From: Candidatus Thorarchaeota archaeon SMTZ1-45
Lineage (GTDB): Archaea > Asgardarchaeota > Thorarchaeia > Thorarchaeales > Thorarchaeaceae
Assembly (NCBI GenBank): GCA_001563335.1
Contig: LRSL01000081.1
Coordinates: 1 to 64,000, forward strand
Length of the DNA stretch: 64,000 nt
Direction: 5' to 3'
Under the pieces are notes generated by a model. That model saw only the letters and a program-made list of their open reading frames with translations, made no database searches and had not been told where the DNA came from. Position numbers and translations under genes: made by a program. How positions within the stretch are numbered: position 1 is the first letter of the stretch; each line of letters begins with the position of its first letter. Below, piece by piece: positions 55,082 to 64,000 of the stretch.

Positions 55082-57883
55082 TTGACCAAGGACGAGCAAC
55101 CTGCAGATGAAAATCAATCCTCTCTTGAGGACTACTTCACACATTCTGACATAGAGTCAGATGACTCAATGAATGAGGGTTCATCGTCCGATTTTACACA
55201 CAACAAATCGAATAGGAATAATCCTACATCTACGAATGAAAATGATAGTTTTGATGACTCCACAATTGATGAAGATGAAGAAGACTCTATTGTCGATGTT
55301 TCAGTTGGAGAGCGTGACACCCCTGCAAACCTAGCACCCTCCTTCCTCCTATCAATTGATTACTCAGGTCCTTTAAACAAAGCTGTTGCAAGGCTTTACA
55401 ATCCTGACAACAAACAAGTGTATTTTTGGCTCGACAACACTGGTCACAAACCCTATTGTTACACTGATTGGCCTATACAAGCTGTTGAATCCGTTGCAAG
55501 AAAGAATCCTGGGTTTGTAAGAGCTGAAGCAGTTGAGCTGCATGACCTTCTTAAGGACGAACCAGTGAAGATGACTAAAGTCATTGGTGATAATCCACTG
55601 GCGATAGGAGGCTCAGCTAGCTCTATTAGAAATTCACTTGTGGATAATAATAATGTTAGTCATGCTTGGGAAGCTGCTATCCGTTATCAGTTGTGCTTCA
55701 CCTATGATAGTAAGCTCGTCCCTGGGCTTATGTATAAGATAGAAAATGGAAACCTTCTCGCATATCCACCAAATGTTAATCCCCAAATTCTCGAGGAATT
55801 TAAGAAGACAGTTCAAGATGATGAGAGCCTCGAGTCGATAATCAAAGAATACTCACCCATGTTCTTCACCGAAGTTCCAGACATCAGGCGTTTGGCAGTA
55901 GATATCGAAGTTTACAGTCCTGTAGTAAACAGAATCCCTGATGCTCGAACAACAGAATATCAGGTGACTGCAATAGGTCTGTCAGACAATGAGGGATACA
56001 ACAAGTGTTTCGTCTTGAAGCGTGAAGGTCATCCGGAAGGAAAGAAAGGTACAGATTTTCCAAAAGAGTTGGATATTATATACTTCAAGGATGAAGCGGA
56101 AATGCTTGTTGAGGCATTTAGAATCATCGATCAATATCCGATAGTCCTCACTTTCGTGGGTGATACATTTGACTTGAAGTATCTCCATAATCGTGCGAAA
56201 CGATTGAGGATTGACATGGATAAATACTGTCCAATCAAACTCAGAGGCAACCAAGACCCACGAAGAGAGCGTGCTAATTTAAATCGCGGAGTTCATGTTG
56301 ACTTCTACAAATTCTTCACAAACCCCTCAATCAAAATCTATGCTCTCTCTGGTGCATACCAGCGAGAGAATCTCGAAACAATAGCACAAGGCTTGCTTGG
56401 GATTGGGAAATTGGAACTGAGTAGCGACATATCTAAGTTGCCATACTATGAGCTTGCACACTATTGCTGGAAAGATGCAAATATTGTCCTGAAATTTACA
56501 CAATTCGAGAATAACCTCTTGCTACGTCTCATCGTTCTCCTGATGCGTATCTCAAGAATGTCAATGGATGATGTCACAAGGTTCTACATCTCTTCATGGA
56601 TTCAATCAGTTTTCAGACAGGAACATAGGTCACGTAATTTTCTGATACCCCGGCGAGTTGACATTGATAGCATGAAACAAGCCGACGCGCAGACTGAGGC
56701 GGTCATAGGTGGCAAGGCTTTCAAGGGTGCCATTGTGATTCCGCCAGTTGCAGGAGTTCATTTCAATGCAACAGTTCTAGACTTTGCAAGCCTATACCCC
56801 ACCATCATGAAGACACATAACATAAGCTATGAAACAGTAGACTGTCCGCATGAGGAGTGTAGGACCGGAACTGACAATCAAGTCCCAGAAACTGAGCATT
56901 GGACCTGTACACTGAAAAGAGGGATGATTAGCGAAACTATAGGGTTCTTTAGAGACACTCGAGTTAAATGGTTCAAACCTAAAAGCAAGGACAAATCTCT
57001 CGATAAAAAAACACAGAATTGGTACTCTGTAGTTGAAAAAGCGCTAAAGGTTTTTGTCAATGCATCCTATGGAGTCACTGGTGCTCAGCACTTTGAACTA
57101 TTTTGTATGCCAGCTGCAGAGAGTGTTACAGCGTATGGTCGAGATGCCATAATCCGGACTAAAACGAAGGCTGAGTCGATGGGGATACGTGTTCTTTATG
57201 GAGATACTGACTCTGTTTTTCTAGACAACCCATCAGATGAACAACAGAAAGAGCTGGTACGTTGGTCCAGAAAAGAGCTGGGAATCGACCTAGAGGTGGA
57301 GAAGACCTACAAGTATGTTGCTCTCTCTGAGCGGAAAAAGAATTACATTGGTGTATACAAAGATGGACAGGTTGAAGTCAAGGGGCTAACTGGAAAGAAA
57401 CGCAATACGCCTGACTTTGCACAAGATGCTTTTCGAAAGATGCTTGATGTTCTCAGTAGAGTTGACAATCCTGAAGGGTTTGAGGTGGCAAAGGAAGAGA
57501 TTCGAGAGATTGTGAATTGCGTCATTGACAGGTTGGAAGGAAAGGCTGAACCTTACGATCCGGAAGATTTGGCTTTTAGAATTCAGTTGACAAAGCCACT
57601 CCATTCTTATGATACAGATATTCCTCATGTAAGAGCAGCAAAGATGCTTGTAGAAAAGACTCAGGATCCCACAAAGGCGGCCCCTGGTACAATTGTATCG
57701 TATGTTAAAACCAAGGGCCAAGATACAGTAATACCAGTTGAGCTAGCAAAAGGCGCAAGCTATTGGATTGATAAGGATGCGTACATTGATATTTTGAAGA
57801 GTGTATTTGAACAGGTTCTCGATTCAGTCGGTCTTGACTTTAACGAATTTCTTGGATTCACAACTCTTGACCAGTTCTTCTAA
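55082..57883 (+). CDS. polB: Family B DNA polymerase
   Basis: RRLAVDIEVYSP (Exo I); LDFASLYPTIMKTHNISYETV; VFVNASYGVTG; VLYGDTDSVFLD; TTG start. Confidence 0.95.
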   Translation: MTKDEQPADENQSSLEDYFTHSDIESDDSMNEGSSSDFTHNKSNRNNPTSTNENDSFDDSTIDEDEEDSIVDVSVGERDTPANLAPSFLLSIDYSGPLNKAVARLYNPDNKQVYFWLDNTGHKPYCYTDWPIQAVESVARKNPGFVRAEAVELHDLLKDEPVKMTKVIGDNPLAIGGSASSIRNSLVDNNNVSHAWEAAIRYQLCFTYDSKLVPGLMYKIENGNLLAYPPNVNPQILEEFKKTVQDDESLESIIKEYSPMFFTEVPDIRRLAVDIEVYSPVVNRIPDARTTEYQVTAIGLSDNEGYNKCFVLKREGHPEGKKGTDFPKELDIIYFKDEAEMLVEAFRIIDQYPIVLTFVGDTFDLKYLHNRAKRLRIDMDKYCPIKLRGNQDPRRERANLNRGVHVDFYKFFTNPSIKIYALSGAYQRENLETIAQGLLGIGKLELSSDISKLPYYELAHYCWKDANIVLKFTQFENNLLLRLIVLLMRISRMSMDDVTRFYISSWIQSVFRQEHRSRNFLIPRRVDIDSMKQADAQTEAVIGGKAFKGAIVIPPVAGVHFNATVLDFASLYPTIMKTHNISYETVDCPHEECRTGTDNQVPETEHWTCTLKRGMISETIGFFRDTRVKWFKPKSKDKSLDKKTQNWYSVVEKALKVFVNASYGVTGAQHFELFCMPAAESVTAYGRDAIIRTKTKAESMGIRVLYGDTDSVFLDNPSDEQQKELVRWSRKELGIDLEVEKTYKYVALSERKKNYIGVYKDGQVEVKGLTGKKRNTPDFAQDAFRKMLDVLSRVDNPEGFEVAKEEIREIVNCVIDRLEGKAEPYDPEDLAFRIQLTKPLHSYDTDIPHVRAAKMLVEKTQDPTKAAPGTIVSYVKTKGQDTVIPVELAKGASYWIDKDAYIDILKSVFEQVLDSVGLDFNEFLGFTTLDQFF

Positions 57884-57992
57884 TATTAGAATTGGGGAAG
57901 GGTCTGAATAAGAAATTCTTATAGCACCGACTTGATACACGCAAGCAGACCAAAAGCCAGATGCATACCGATTTCGACGGGGTACAAAGATA

Positions 57993-59027
57993 ATGAAGGT
58001 GAATTATCGCGAGTTCTTCATGCAGAAGCTACTAATTATGTTCAAACCCGAAGACATAGAGTCGTCTGCAAAAGACTTCATTTCTACTTATGCTTCTTAT
58101 ATGGAAGATGTTGGAATTGTTGGTAAGGGTCCAGATGGTTATGCTTTGTATCCCAGTAAGACTGCACCGGTTAGAGAGGAGCACACTGAATTTTTTGCTG
58201 AATGGGTCCAACTGAATGATGCCCTTGGCATACACGGAGTAGTAGGCATGGACTTCTATACGGATGGCTGGTTTGCCCGTGATCCGAAGTATCAGACAAT
58301 GAATGACAAAGCCGTCAAGATGGAACATCAAATTTGCCCCAATCGCAAAGAATTCTGGCAATATGGCGCTGAGATTGTAAAGGAGATTGGTTCATATCCG
58401 ATTAACGAAATCCTTCTTTTTGGCACTGGCTTTATCCGTGACCACTTTTGCTTCTGCGATCGTTGTCGAGCAGAATTTGCTCCAATGATTGACAATGAAC
58501 CAAATCGTCTTAGCTATGCCCTGCTCGTTGAGAACGAGGAATATCACGAGAAGTGGCATCAATTTCGTAGTAACAAAGTCCATGAAGGGCTGCAACATCT
58601 AAAAGATGCCGCCACTGAGTCTGATGAAGCAACAGGTCGAGAACATCCTTTGAAACTCTCTGTTGAAGTTCTACTTGACCCAGAAACTGGACTTGCAGAT
58701 GGAGCTCGAAATGAATATGGTTATGATTACGCTAGAATTGGCGAGATCACAAAGAATGTGCTGATTAACCTGTTTCCATGGTCTCCAATACTACCATCTA
58801 AGGGAAGTTCGGAGTACAGCGAACTTGTGGAATCCCTCTATTTTGTCAATGAATTCACAAGACGCGGTGGCAGAGCTTCTCTATTCCGCTGGGGTGTCAC
58901 AACAATTGAACAACTGCAGGAATTGAAAGCACTGGGAAAGGATGTAGGAATTGATCGAATTGTGAGTACATTCCATTATCCTTCTGACTATTCTCGTCGA
59001 CGTGAAAGTGCTATTGGAAACTACTAG
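57993..59027 (+). CDS. Hypothetical protein, possible TIM-barrel glycoside-hydrolase-like
   Basis: DALGIHGVVGMDFYTDGWFARDP; FGTGFIRDHFCFCDRCRAEFAPMI; NVLINLFPWSPILPS. Confidence 0.6.
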   Translation: MKVNYREFFMQKLLIMFKPEDIESSAKDFISTYASYMEDVGIVGKGPDGYALYPSKTAPVREEHTEFFAEWVQLNDALGIHGVVGMDFYTDGWFARDPKYQTMNDKAVKMEHQICPNRKEFWQYGAEIVKEIGSYPINEILLFGTGFIRDHFCFCDRCRAEFAPMIDNEPNRLSYALLVENEEYHEKWHQFRSNKVHEGLQHLKDAATESDEATGREHPLKLSVEVLLDPETGLADGARNEYGYDYARIGEITKNVLINLFPWSPILPSKGSSEYSELVESLYFVNEFTRRGGRASLFRWGVTTIEQLQELKALGKDVGIDRIVSTFHYPSDYSRRRESAIGNY

Positions 59028-59030
59028 AAC

Positions 59031-59855
59031 TCATTGTCTTGCGCTGCAGTATGGACATACTCTATTATCTGCTCTGATGCTTCGCCCGCATGAAAAGCAA
59101 AAGCTATAGTCATCCTTGTGTCCTCGGGAATCATCTATAAATGGACTGAGTTCCCCCTGAGAGAATAATGCGCCTATTCCTTCAATCGACTCATCAGGTT
59201 GATTGTTACACGTTTTGCAATCTTCCTCATCAGAGAATATCCTGCTATCTCCCTGATAGCGATAGGTTTCTGCTGATTGCCCTGATTCATCCCGCCATGA
59301 TCCAGAACGATCTCCATACTCAGCAGCCAATGACTTCATAGTCCTATCCAAGCATTCGAAGTCCTCTCTATAATCATCAGTCCCATAACCTGGATCAGAA
59401 ACTGGACGATTTGCTAATCTCTCTCTCGGAACCTGCTGTTGCCAGCTTGGATCAAGATTTGATAATCCTCTAGCTGTTTCAACAAACTTGACGTGAGAAT
59501 CCCCTTTCAATTGCTCATACTCATCTAATGTGAGTCCGAGAATCTCCAGAGCTCTATCTCTCTCAGCACATCTCTTTGACAATGGACAACAGTATGCAAG
59601 ACTTCCATGACACAGAGATGCCATTGCTCTATCTTGACGTGATTTGAAAATTGGTGAGATCCGCCTATTTCCGAGTACAAGTGAATCACCAACAGCTCTC
59701 AGTTCAGTATATCCACTCTGTGCAAGAGCTTCAACTATCTCTCGAGCTGGGTATGACCGCCCCTCTATGATAATGTGTCCTTCGGTCTTGTCAAGTCGTA
59801 CTAACCGTTCAGTGCTCTTATTTCCATCATAGCTGGAGTACCTCGTATGTGCCAC
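59031..59855 (-). CDS. Hypothetical cysteine-rich protein with C-terminal zinc ribbon
   Basis: MASLCHGSLAYCCPLSKRCAERDRALEILGL; CKTCNN; CFSCGRSIRADNRVCPYCSARQ. Confidence 0.65.
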   Translation of the reverse strand: MAHTRYSSYDGNKSTERLVRLDKTEGHIIIEGRSYPAREIVEALAQSGYTELRAVGDSLVLGNRRISPIFKSRQDRAMASLCHGSLAYCCPLSKRCAERDRALEILGLTLDEYEQLKGDSHVKFVETARGLSNLDPSWQQQVPRERLANRPVSDPGYGTDDYREDFECLDRTMKSLAAEYGDRSGSWRDESGQSAETYRYQGDSRIFSDEEDCKTCNNQPDESIEGIGALFSQGELSPFIDDSRGHKDDYSFCFSCGRSIRADNRVCPYCSARQ

Positions 59856-59994
59856 CTCTAATAATTTTGATAAGATGTCATGCGGTCATGCCATCAGAGC
59901 AATACAGGTGTATGTATTATCTGGGTCTGACGCGGGATAGTTATATACTGGACTTACAACAAACATTAGAAGTTCTCTAGGAGGACAATTAGAA

Positions 59995-60366
59995 ATGGGT
60001 TGCAAAGCTGAAGGTGCTGCTCAAGGCTATACCATTCTAGGTGGTCTTGTTCTTCTCATTTATGCAATTCTTAGAATATATAATGCAATGAACAGCCCAG
60101 GTCCTGGTACTTTTGAAGGACTGATTGAGATTTTTCTGGGAATCATACTCATTGTTATAGTTGCTCTGGCATTTGATGCCTGTGGCTTTATATCTTGGAA
60201 GGTTCAGAAATCTGGACTTCTCCTTACAGTGTTTGGATTCATTGCGATTGTGATAGTATCATATCCTGGAATCACATTAGACCCAATTGCATGGATGATG
60301 AGTCTGGACACACTTGCAGGCTTCATGATTCTGTTAGCTGGATTGCTTCTCATAATCAGAAGCTGA
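59995..60366 (+). CDS. Small membrane protein
   Basis: 123 aa with about four hydrophobic segments. Confidence 0.65.
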   Translation: MGCKAEGAAQGYTILGGLVLLIYAILRIYNAMNSPGPGTFEGLIEIFLGIILIVIVALAFDACGFISWKVQKSGLLLTVFGFIAIVIVSYPGITLDPIAWMMSLDTLAGFMILLAGLLLIIRS

Positions 60367-60453
60367 CATGGGTAGTGTATTCGCCTGCATCGGAAATTAG
60401 ATAATGGGGACCAATTCCTCAAACGACTACTCAATCTATAGAAGGTTGATGAT

Positions 60454-61800
60454 ATGGACGACAAACACATTCAGATTCTGAAAGATCTTGGATTTGATAT
60501 CGATAAAAAAATGATGACCAACGAGTATTGGAAAAGAAGAGGTGCTGAGGCTCTCGCGCTGACAACTCAGGATCGTGACGTTTATGGTTGTCTTGACCAT
60601 ACTGTGGGGGAAGGAGTTCGAATATTCGATATTGAAGGAACAGAATATCTGGATGTTACTGGTGGAGTAGCAGTAAGAGCACTTGGTCTTCGGTACAAAC
60701 CCTATATTGATTTTGAGGCAAGTATCATTGATGTTGTTAAGGAACTACCTGGAATGGACTTTGATGGGATACCGCAGACGCTTCTTGCTGAGCGAGTTGC
60801 TGGACTAACTCCAGGTAGTCACAAGAAACGCGTTGTATTCACAACTTCTGGTGGTCGAGCTGTCGAAGGATGCTTGAAATCTGCAATTGATCTCTCAGGG
60901 AAAAGAAGAGTCATTGGCTTCAGACCTGCATTCCATGGTCGCACAGGATATGCTCTTGCAGTGACTGCATCAAACTCAAAACACAAGTCTGGTTTTCCTC
61001 AGGGTCTGGATGTCATTCGTGTTTCCTATCCATATTGCTACCGTTGTCCATATGGGGCAACTGAAGAAACCTGCAGTCTTGAGTGTGTTGAAGCTCTTAG
61101 ATACGCGCTTCAGGTGGAAGGCAGTGACATTGCAGTTACTGTGATGGAACCACTTTGTGGTGAGGGAGGTCTCATCGTACCTCCAGCAAAAGCCATTCAA
61201 GGTATGTATGAAGTTACGCGTGAAATCGGTGCATATTTCATGTCTGATGAGGTTCAGGCTGGAATGGGTCGGACTGGAAAATGGTGTGCGATTGAAAACC
61301 ATGGAGTGGTACCTGATTATATTTCAATGGGCAAAGCAATTGGAGGTGGTTATCCTATGGGTGCGTCAATAGGTCCTGCCCCAATGTTCACAGGTGGTGC
61401 TCGTCATTCGGAAACATTCTCAGCTGAACCAAAGATGTCTCTTCTATCTCTATGGATTATCAAAACGCTTGAAGATGGTGATTATCTCAAAAAGAATGCT
61501 GAGAATGGAGCGTATCTTTTGAAACGACTTAATGAGTTGAAAGACAAATATGATGTCGTTGGAGATGTCCGAGGAATAGGATTAATGGTCGGTATTGAGT
61601 TTGTCAAAGACAAAAAGACCAAAGAAAAAGCACCAAAGCTTCGGGATAGTGTGGTAAAGAATGCCGTTCAGCAACAGAAGTTATGGATCCTTGGTGCTGG
61701 ACAGAATGTGATTAGATTTACTCCAAGCTATGTCATCACCAAGGAACACTTAGATGACGCTGTTGACAGACTTGACAAGGCAATCGTTGTGGTAAAATAA
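60454..61800 (+). CDS. Class III PLP-dependent aminotransferase (Thermococcales-type amino acid racemase/aminotransferase-like)
   Basis: GTEYLDVTGGVAVRALG; VVFTTSGGRAVEGCLKSA; FHGRTGYALAVT; VRVSYPYCYRCPYG; MSDEVQAGMGRTGKW; MGKAIGGGYPMGA. Confidence 0.92.
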   Translation: MDDKHIQILKDLGFDIDKKMMTNEYWKRRGAEALALTTQDRDVYGCLDHTVGEGVRIFDIEGTEYLDVTGGVAVRALGLRYKPYIDFEASIIDVVKELPGMDFDGIPQTLLAERVAGLTPGSHKKRVVFTTSGGRAVEGCLKSAIDLSGKRRVIGFRPAFHGRTGYALAVTASNSKHKSGFPQGLDVIRVSYPYCYRCPYGATEETCSLECVEALRYALQVEGSDIAVTVMEPLCGEGGLIVPPAKAIQGMYEVTREIGAYFMSDEVQAGMGRTGKWCAIENHGVVPDYISMGKAIGGGYPMGASIGPAPMFTGGARHSETFSAEPKMSLLSLWIIKTLEDGDYLKKNAENGAYLLKRLNELKDKYDVVGDVRGIGLMVGIEFVKDKKTKEKAPKLRDSVVKNAVQQQKLWILGAGQNVIRFTPSYVITKEHLDDAVDRLDKAIVVVK

Positions 61801-61868
61801 TTGAGTTAAAGATAATAAAAAGGAATGCTCGCACCAATTCATGAAATCTGGTGCAGAGCAGACTCCAA

Positions 61869-62222
61869 TTAAAGCAGCAATAGTATTGCACCAATGATGA
61901 CTAGTGCACCGCCAAGACCACTTGCAAACAGGTACATTAGAATACCCATTATCAATACTACAAGCCATTTATTGCTGAACTCTAATGCTTTGATTTTCAG
62001 GTTACCACTGTTGACTAGCGCTATCAGTGAAAACACTATTCCTAAGATTCCTGTTATTAAGGGATCAAGTAATGTCACATATGGTAGAAACCGTAGCAAA
62101 GGATTATTCAAGATGGTTAGAATGCCTTCAATAAGGCCCAAAATTCCACCAAGGAGAATTAAAAGATCCCCAATCTTCTTCAAATCACTCATTTCGGATT
62201 TTTTCTCTCCTTCTACGTACAT
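61869..62222 (-). CDS. Small membrane protein
   Basis: 117 aa, hydrophobic segments GDLLILLGGILGLIEGILTIL and VVLIMGILMYLFASGLGGALVIIGAILLLL. Confidence 0.6.
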   Translation of the reverse strand: MYVEGEKKSEMSDLKKIGDLLILLGGILGLIEGILTILNNPLLRFLPYVTLLDPLITGILGIVFSLIALVNSGNLKIKALEFSNKWLVVLIMGILMYLFASGLGGALVIIGAILLLL

Positions 62223-62334
62223 AACCCTCAGGAAGGGTTACTCGCTGCAAGAATCACTAGTATATAAGATATAAGGGTTGAAGTTATTTTCTATAATTTA
62301 GCTGGATTCAAAAATTTAAAGGTGGTCTAGAAGA

Positions 62335-63669
62335 GTGGACTTGTCGACATCAACTCATGCAGCAGCAGCTCGCGAAGACACGAGTGAGTTGATTGAGGTT
62401 GAGGGCGACATCGATCCAAGTTTTGATGTTCCAAATCAGGGCAAGATACTCGTTATCAGTAATGACCAATCATATCTAACACATGGAATCCATAGGTTTC
62501 CTGCAAAGTTCTTTCCTGAACTGCCACGGTATTTGATACGAAAGTATTCCAATAAATATGAGGTAGTCTTAGACCCGATGTGTGGCAGTGGCACGTCCAT
62601 TTTAGAAGCAATGTTAAACAATCGGATTGCCATTGGAATTGATATAGATCCAATCGCTCACTTGATTACAAAAGTAAAGACAACACCCATCGATTCAATT
62701 AGTCTATCAGTTGCTAGGCGCATACTAATAAAGAAAATTCAAGAACTGGAGTCAAAGTCTGATTTCCATCCCAATATTCCTGGGTTTCATTATCGAGATA
62801 ACTGGTTCCGTCCTTTCGTTATACGAGAGCTGGCTATCATCCATGATTGCATTGAGAATATTCTCTCTACTAATATGCATCAAGATGAGTGGAGAAGCAT
62901 TGGTGACTTCTTCCGAGTGATTCTCTCATCTATTATTCGGGATGTTTCAAATGCAGACCCACACTGCACACGAACAGTCCTTCGGAAAAAGGTTGTCAAA
63001 AACATCTCGCCCGGTGACGCATACTCAAAATTTACAGAACGGTTAATTCAACAGTGTGTTTCAATGTCTGACCTGTATCAAATCTCTAAGACACTAGAGA
63101 TATGTGATGTTCGATTACCAATTGGAAATGCTATTGAAACAGGTCTTGATGATGATTCCGTAGATCTTGGATTAACCTCGCCGCCCTACATTAACGCTGT
63201 AGATTATCCGCGCACTCATCAGTTAGAAATGTATTGGCTTGGTCTTCTTGGAACTGGACCTTTATCGCATGTGAAACGGAAATATATTGGTACAGAAACA
63301 GTCTACAAGAATGAGTATAACACTCTAAAGACCTCAGGTTATGAAACCTTAGATCCCGTTCTTGAAGAGATCTTTAATTCTGATCCAAGACGGTCCTTTA
63401 TTGTCTTCAAATTCTTTAAAGATATGCAACAACAACTTGCTGAGATGTATAGGGTTCTAAAACCTGGGAGTATGTACTGTATCGCAATTGGTAACAATCT
63501 CATTCGCGGGGTAGAAGTACGGTCTAATAAGATTCTATCAGAAATTGCAACTTCTGCCATAGGTTTTAGGCTAGAAAGGACTTTCTTCTCAAAGCTGATT
63601 AGACATTTCATCAGGATTCCCCGACCTGAGCGAATGATGGGTGAATGGATTCTTATTTTAAAGAAATAA
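62335..63669 (+). CDS. DNA methyltransferase (amino-methyltransferase type)
   Basis: HGIHRFPAKFFPELPRYLI; VLDPMCGSGTSILEAML (motif I); LTSPPYINAVDYPRTHQLEMYWLG (motif IV). Confidence 0.85.
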   Translation: MDLSTSTHAAAAREDTSELIEVEGDIDPSFDVPNQGKILVISNDQSYLTHGIHRFPAKFFPELPRYLIRKYSNKYEVVLDPMCGSGTSILEAMLNNRIAIGIDIDPIAHLITKVKTTPIDSISLSVARRILIKKIQELESKSDFHPNIPGFHYRDNWFRPFVIRELAIIHDCIENILSTNMHQDEWRSIGDFFRVILSSIIRDVSNADPHCTRTVLRKKVVKNISPGDAYSKFTERLIQQCVSMSDLYQISKTLEICDVRLPIGNAIETGLDDDSVDLGLTSPPYINAVDYPRTHQLEMYWLGLLGTGPLSHVKRKYIGTETVYKNEYNTLKTSGYETLDPVLEEIFNSDPRRSFIVFKFFKDMQQQLAEMYRVLKPGSMYCIAIGNNLIRGVEVRSNKILSEIATSAIGFRLERTFFSKLIRHFIRIPRPERMMGEWILILKK

Positions 63670-63712
63670 TCAACCCAATATTTTGGAACCTTCTAGTATA
63701 ATAATCATCATT

Positions 63713-64000
63713 TTACTCCTTTTCCAAATCTGCATCAATGCTCTTCAAGAGATCCTCGATTAATGCACTGGGAAGACCTTTTGCTTGCTTTACGATTGAA
63801 TCAATTTCCTCCTCTGGCAACCCTCGCTGCTCAAGTTGCATTCGTAACTCTTCCACCTCTAATTCAGTTAATCTATCTTCAAACTCAATTTCCTCAGGTT
63901 CTTCTCTTGGTACCAGACCTTCAATTGTCTTCAGAAAATCTTCAATTTTATCCCTTTCAACTGTTTTAGCTTGCTTCATAATTGATTCAATCTCTTTCTT
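63713..64000 (-). CDS. Acidic helical repeat protein, partial (continues past window edge)
   Basis: Reading frame stays open to 64000; KKEIESIMKQAK...KIEDFLKTIE repeats as EEEIDSIVKQAK...LIEDLLKSID. Confidence 0.65.
   Translation of the reverse strand, partial: KKEIESIMKQAKTVERDKIEDFLKTIEGLVPREEPEEIEFEDRLTELEVEELRMQLEQRGLPEEEIDSIVKQAKGLPSALIEDLLKSIDADLEKE

Overview
Window of an archaeal chromosome with about 60 protein-coding genes, mostly housekeeping and information processing. The archaeal assignment rests on PriL, ABCE1/RLI, archaeal-type TIM, FBP aldolase/phosphatase, the ArcS + RaSEA archaeosine genes, NurA-HerA-Mre11-Rad50, and family B DNA polymerase. An Asgard affiliation is plausible but not shown here. 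There are two near-identical tRNA-Arg genes (anticodons CCG and GCG). No complete CRISPR-Cas, prophage, IS element or rRNA was recognised. The observations most worth following up are: (i) a polB with PIP-box-like motifs at both ends; (ii) a GldG/IFT52 (GIFT)-like domain fused to a coiled coil; (iii) several proteins from catalytic families that have lost metal ligands (M24 peptidase-like, MBL-fold, gamma-carbonic-anhydrase-like); (iv) a DUF11-like beta-sandwich protein with no visible export signal beside the pseudo-MBL gene; (v) a 4-gene ABC cassette whose second ATPase carries a C-terminal zinc ribbon; (vi) a degenerate 60-nt-period repeat with CRISPR-like geometry; (vii) a palindrome at the fbp promoter. 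All family calls were made by eye from the translations, with no database search.
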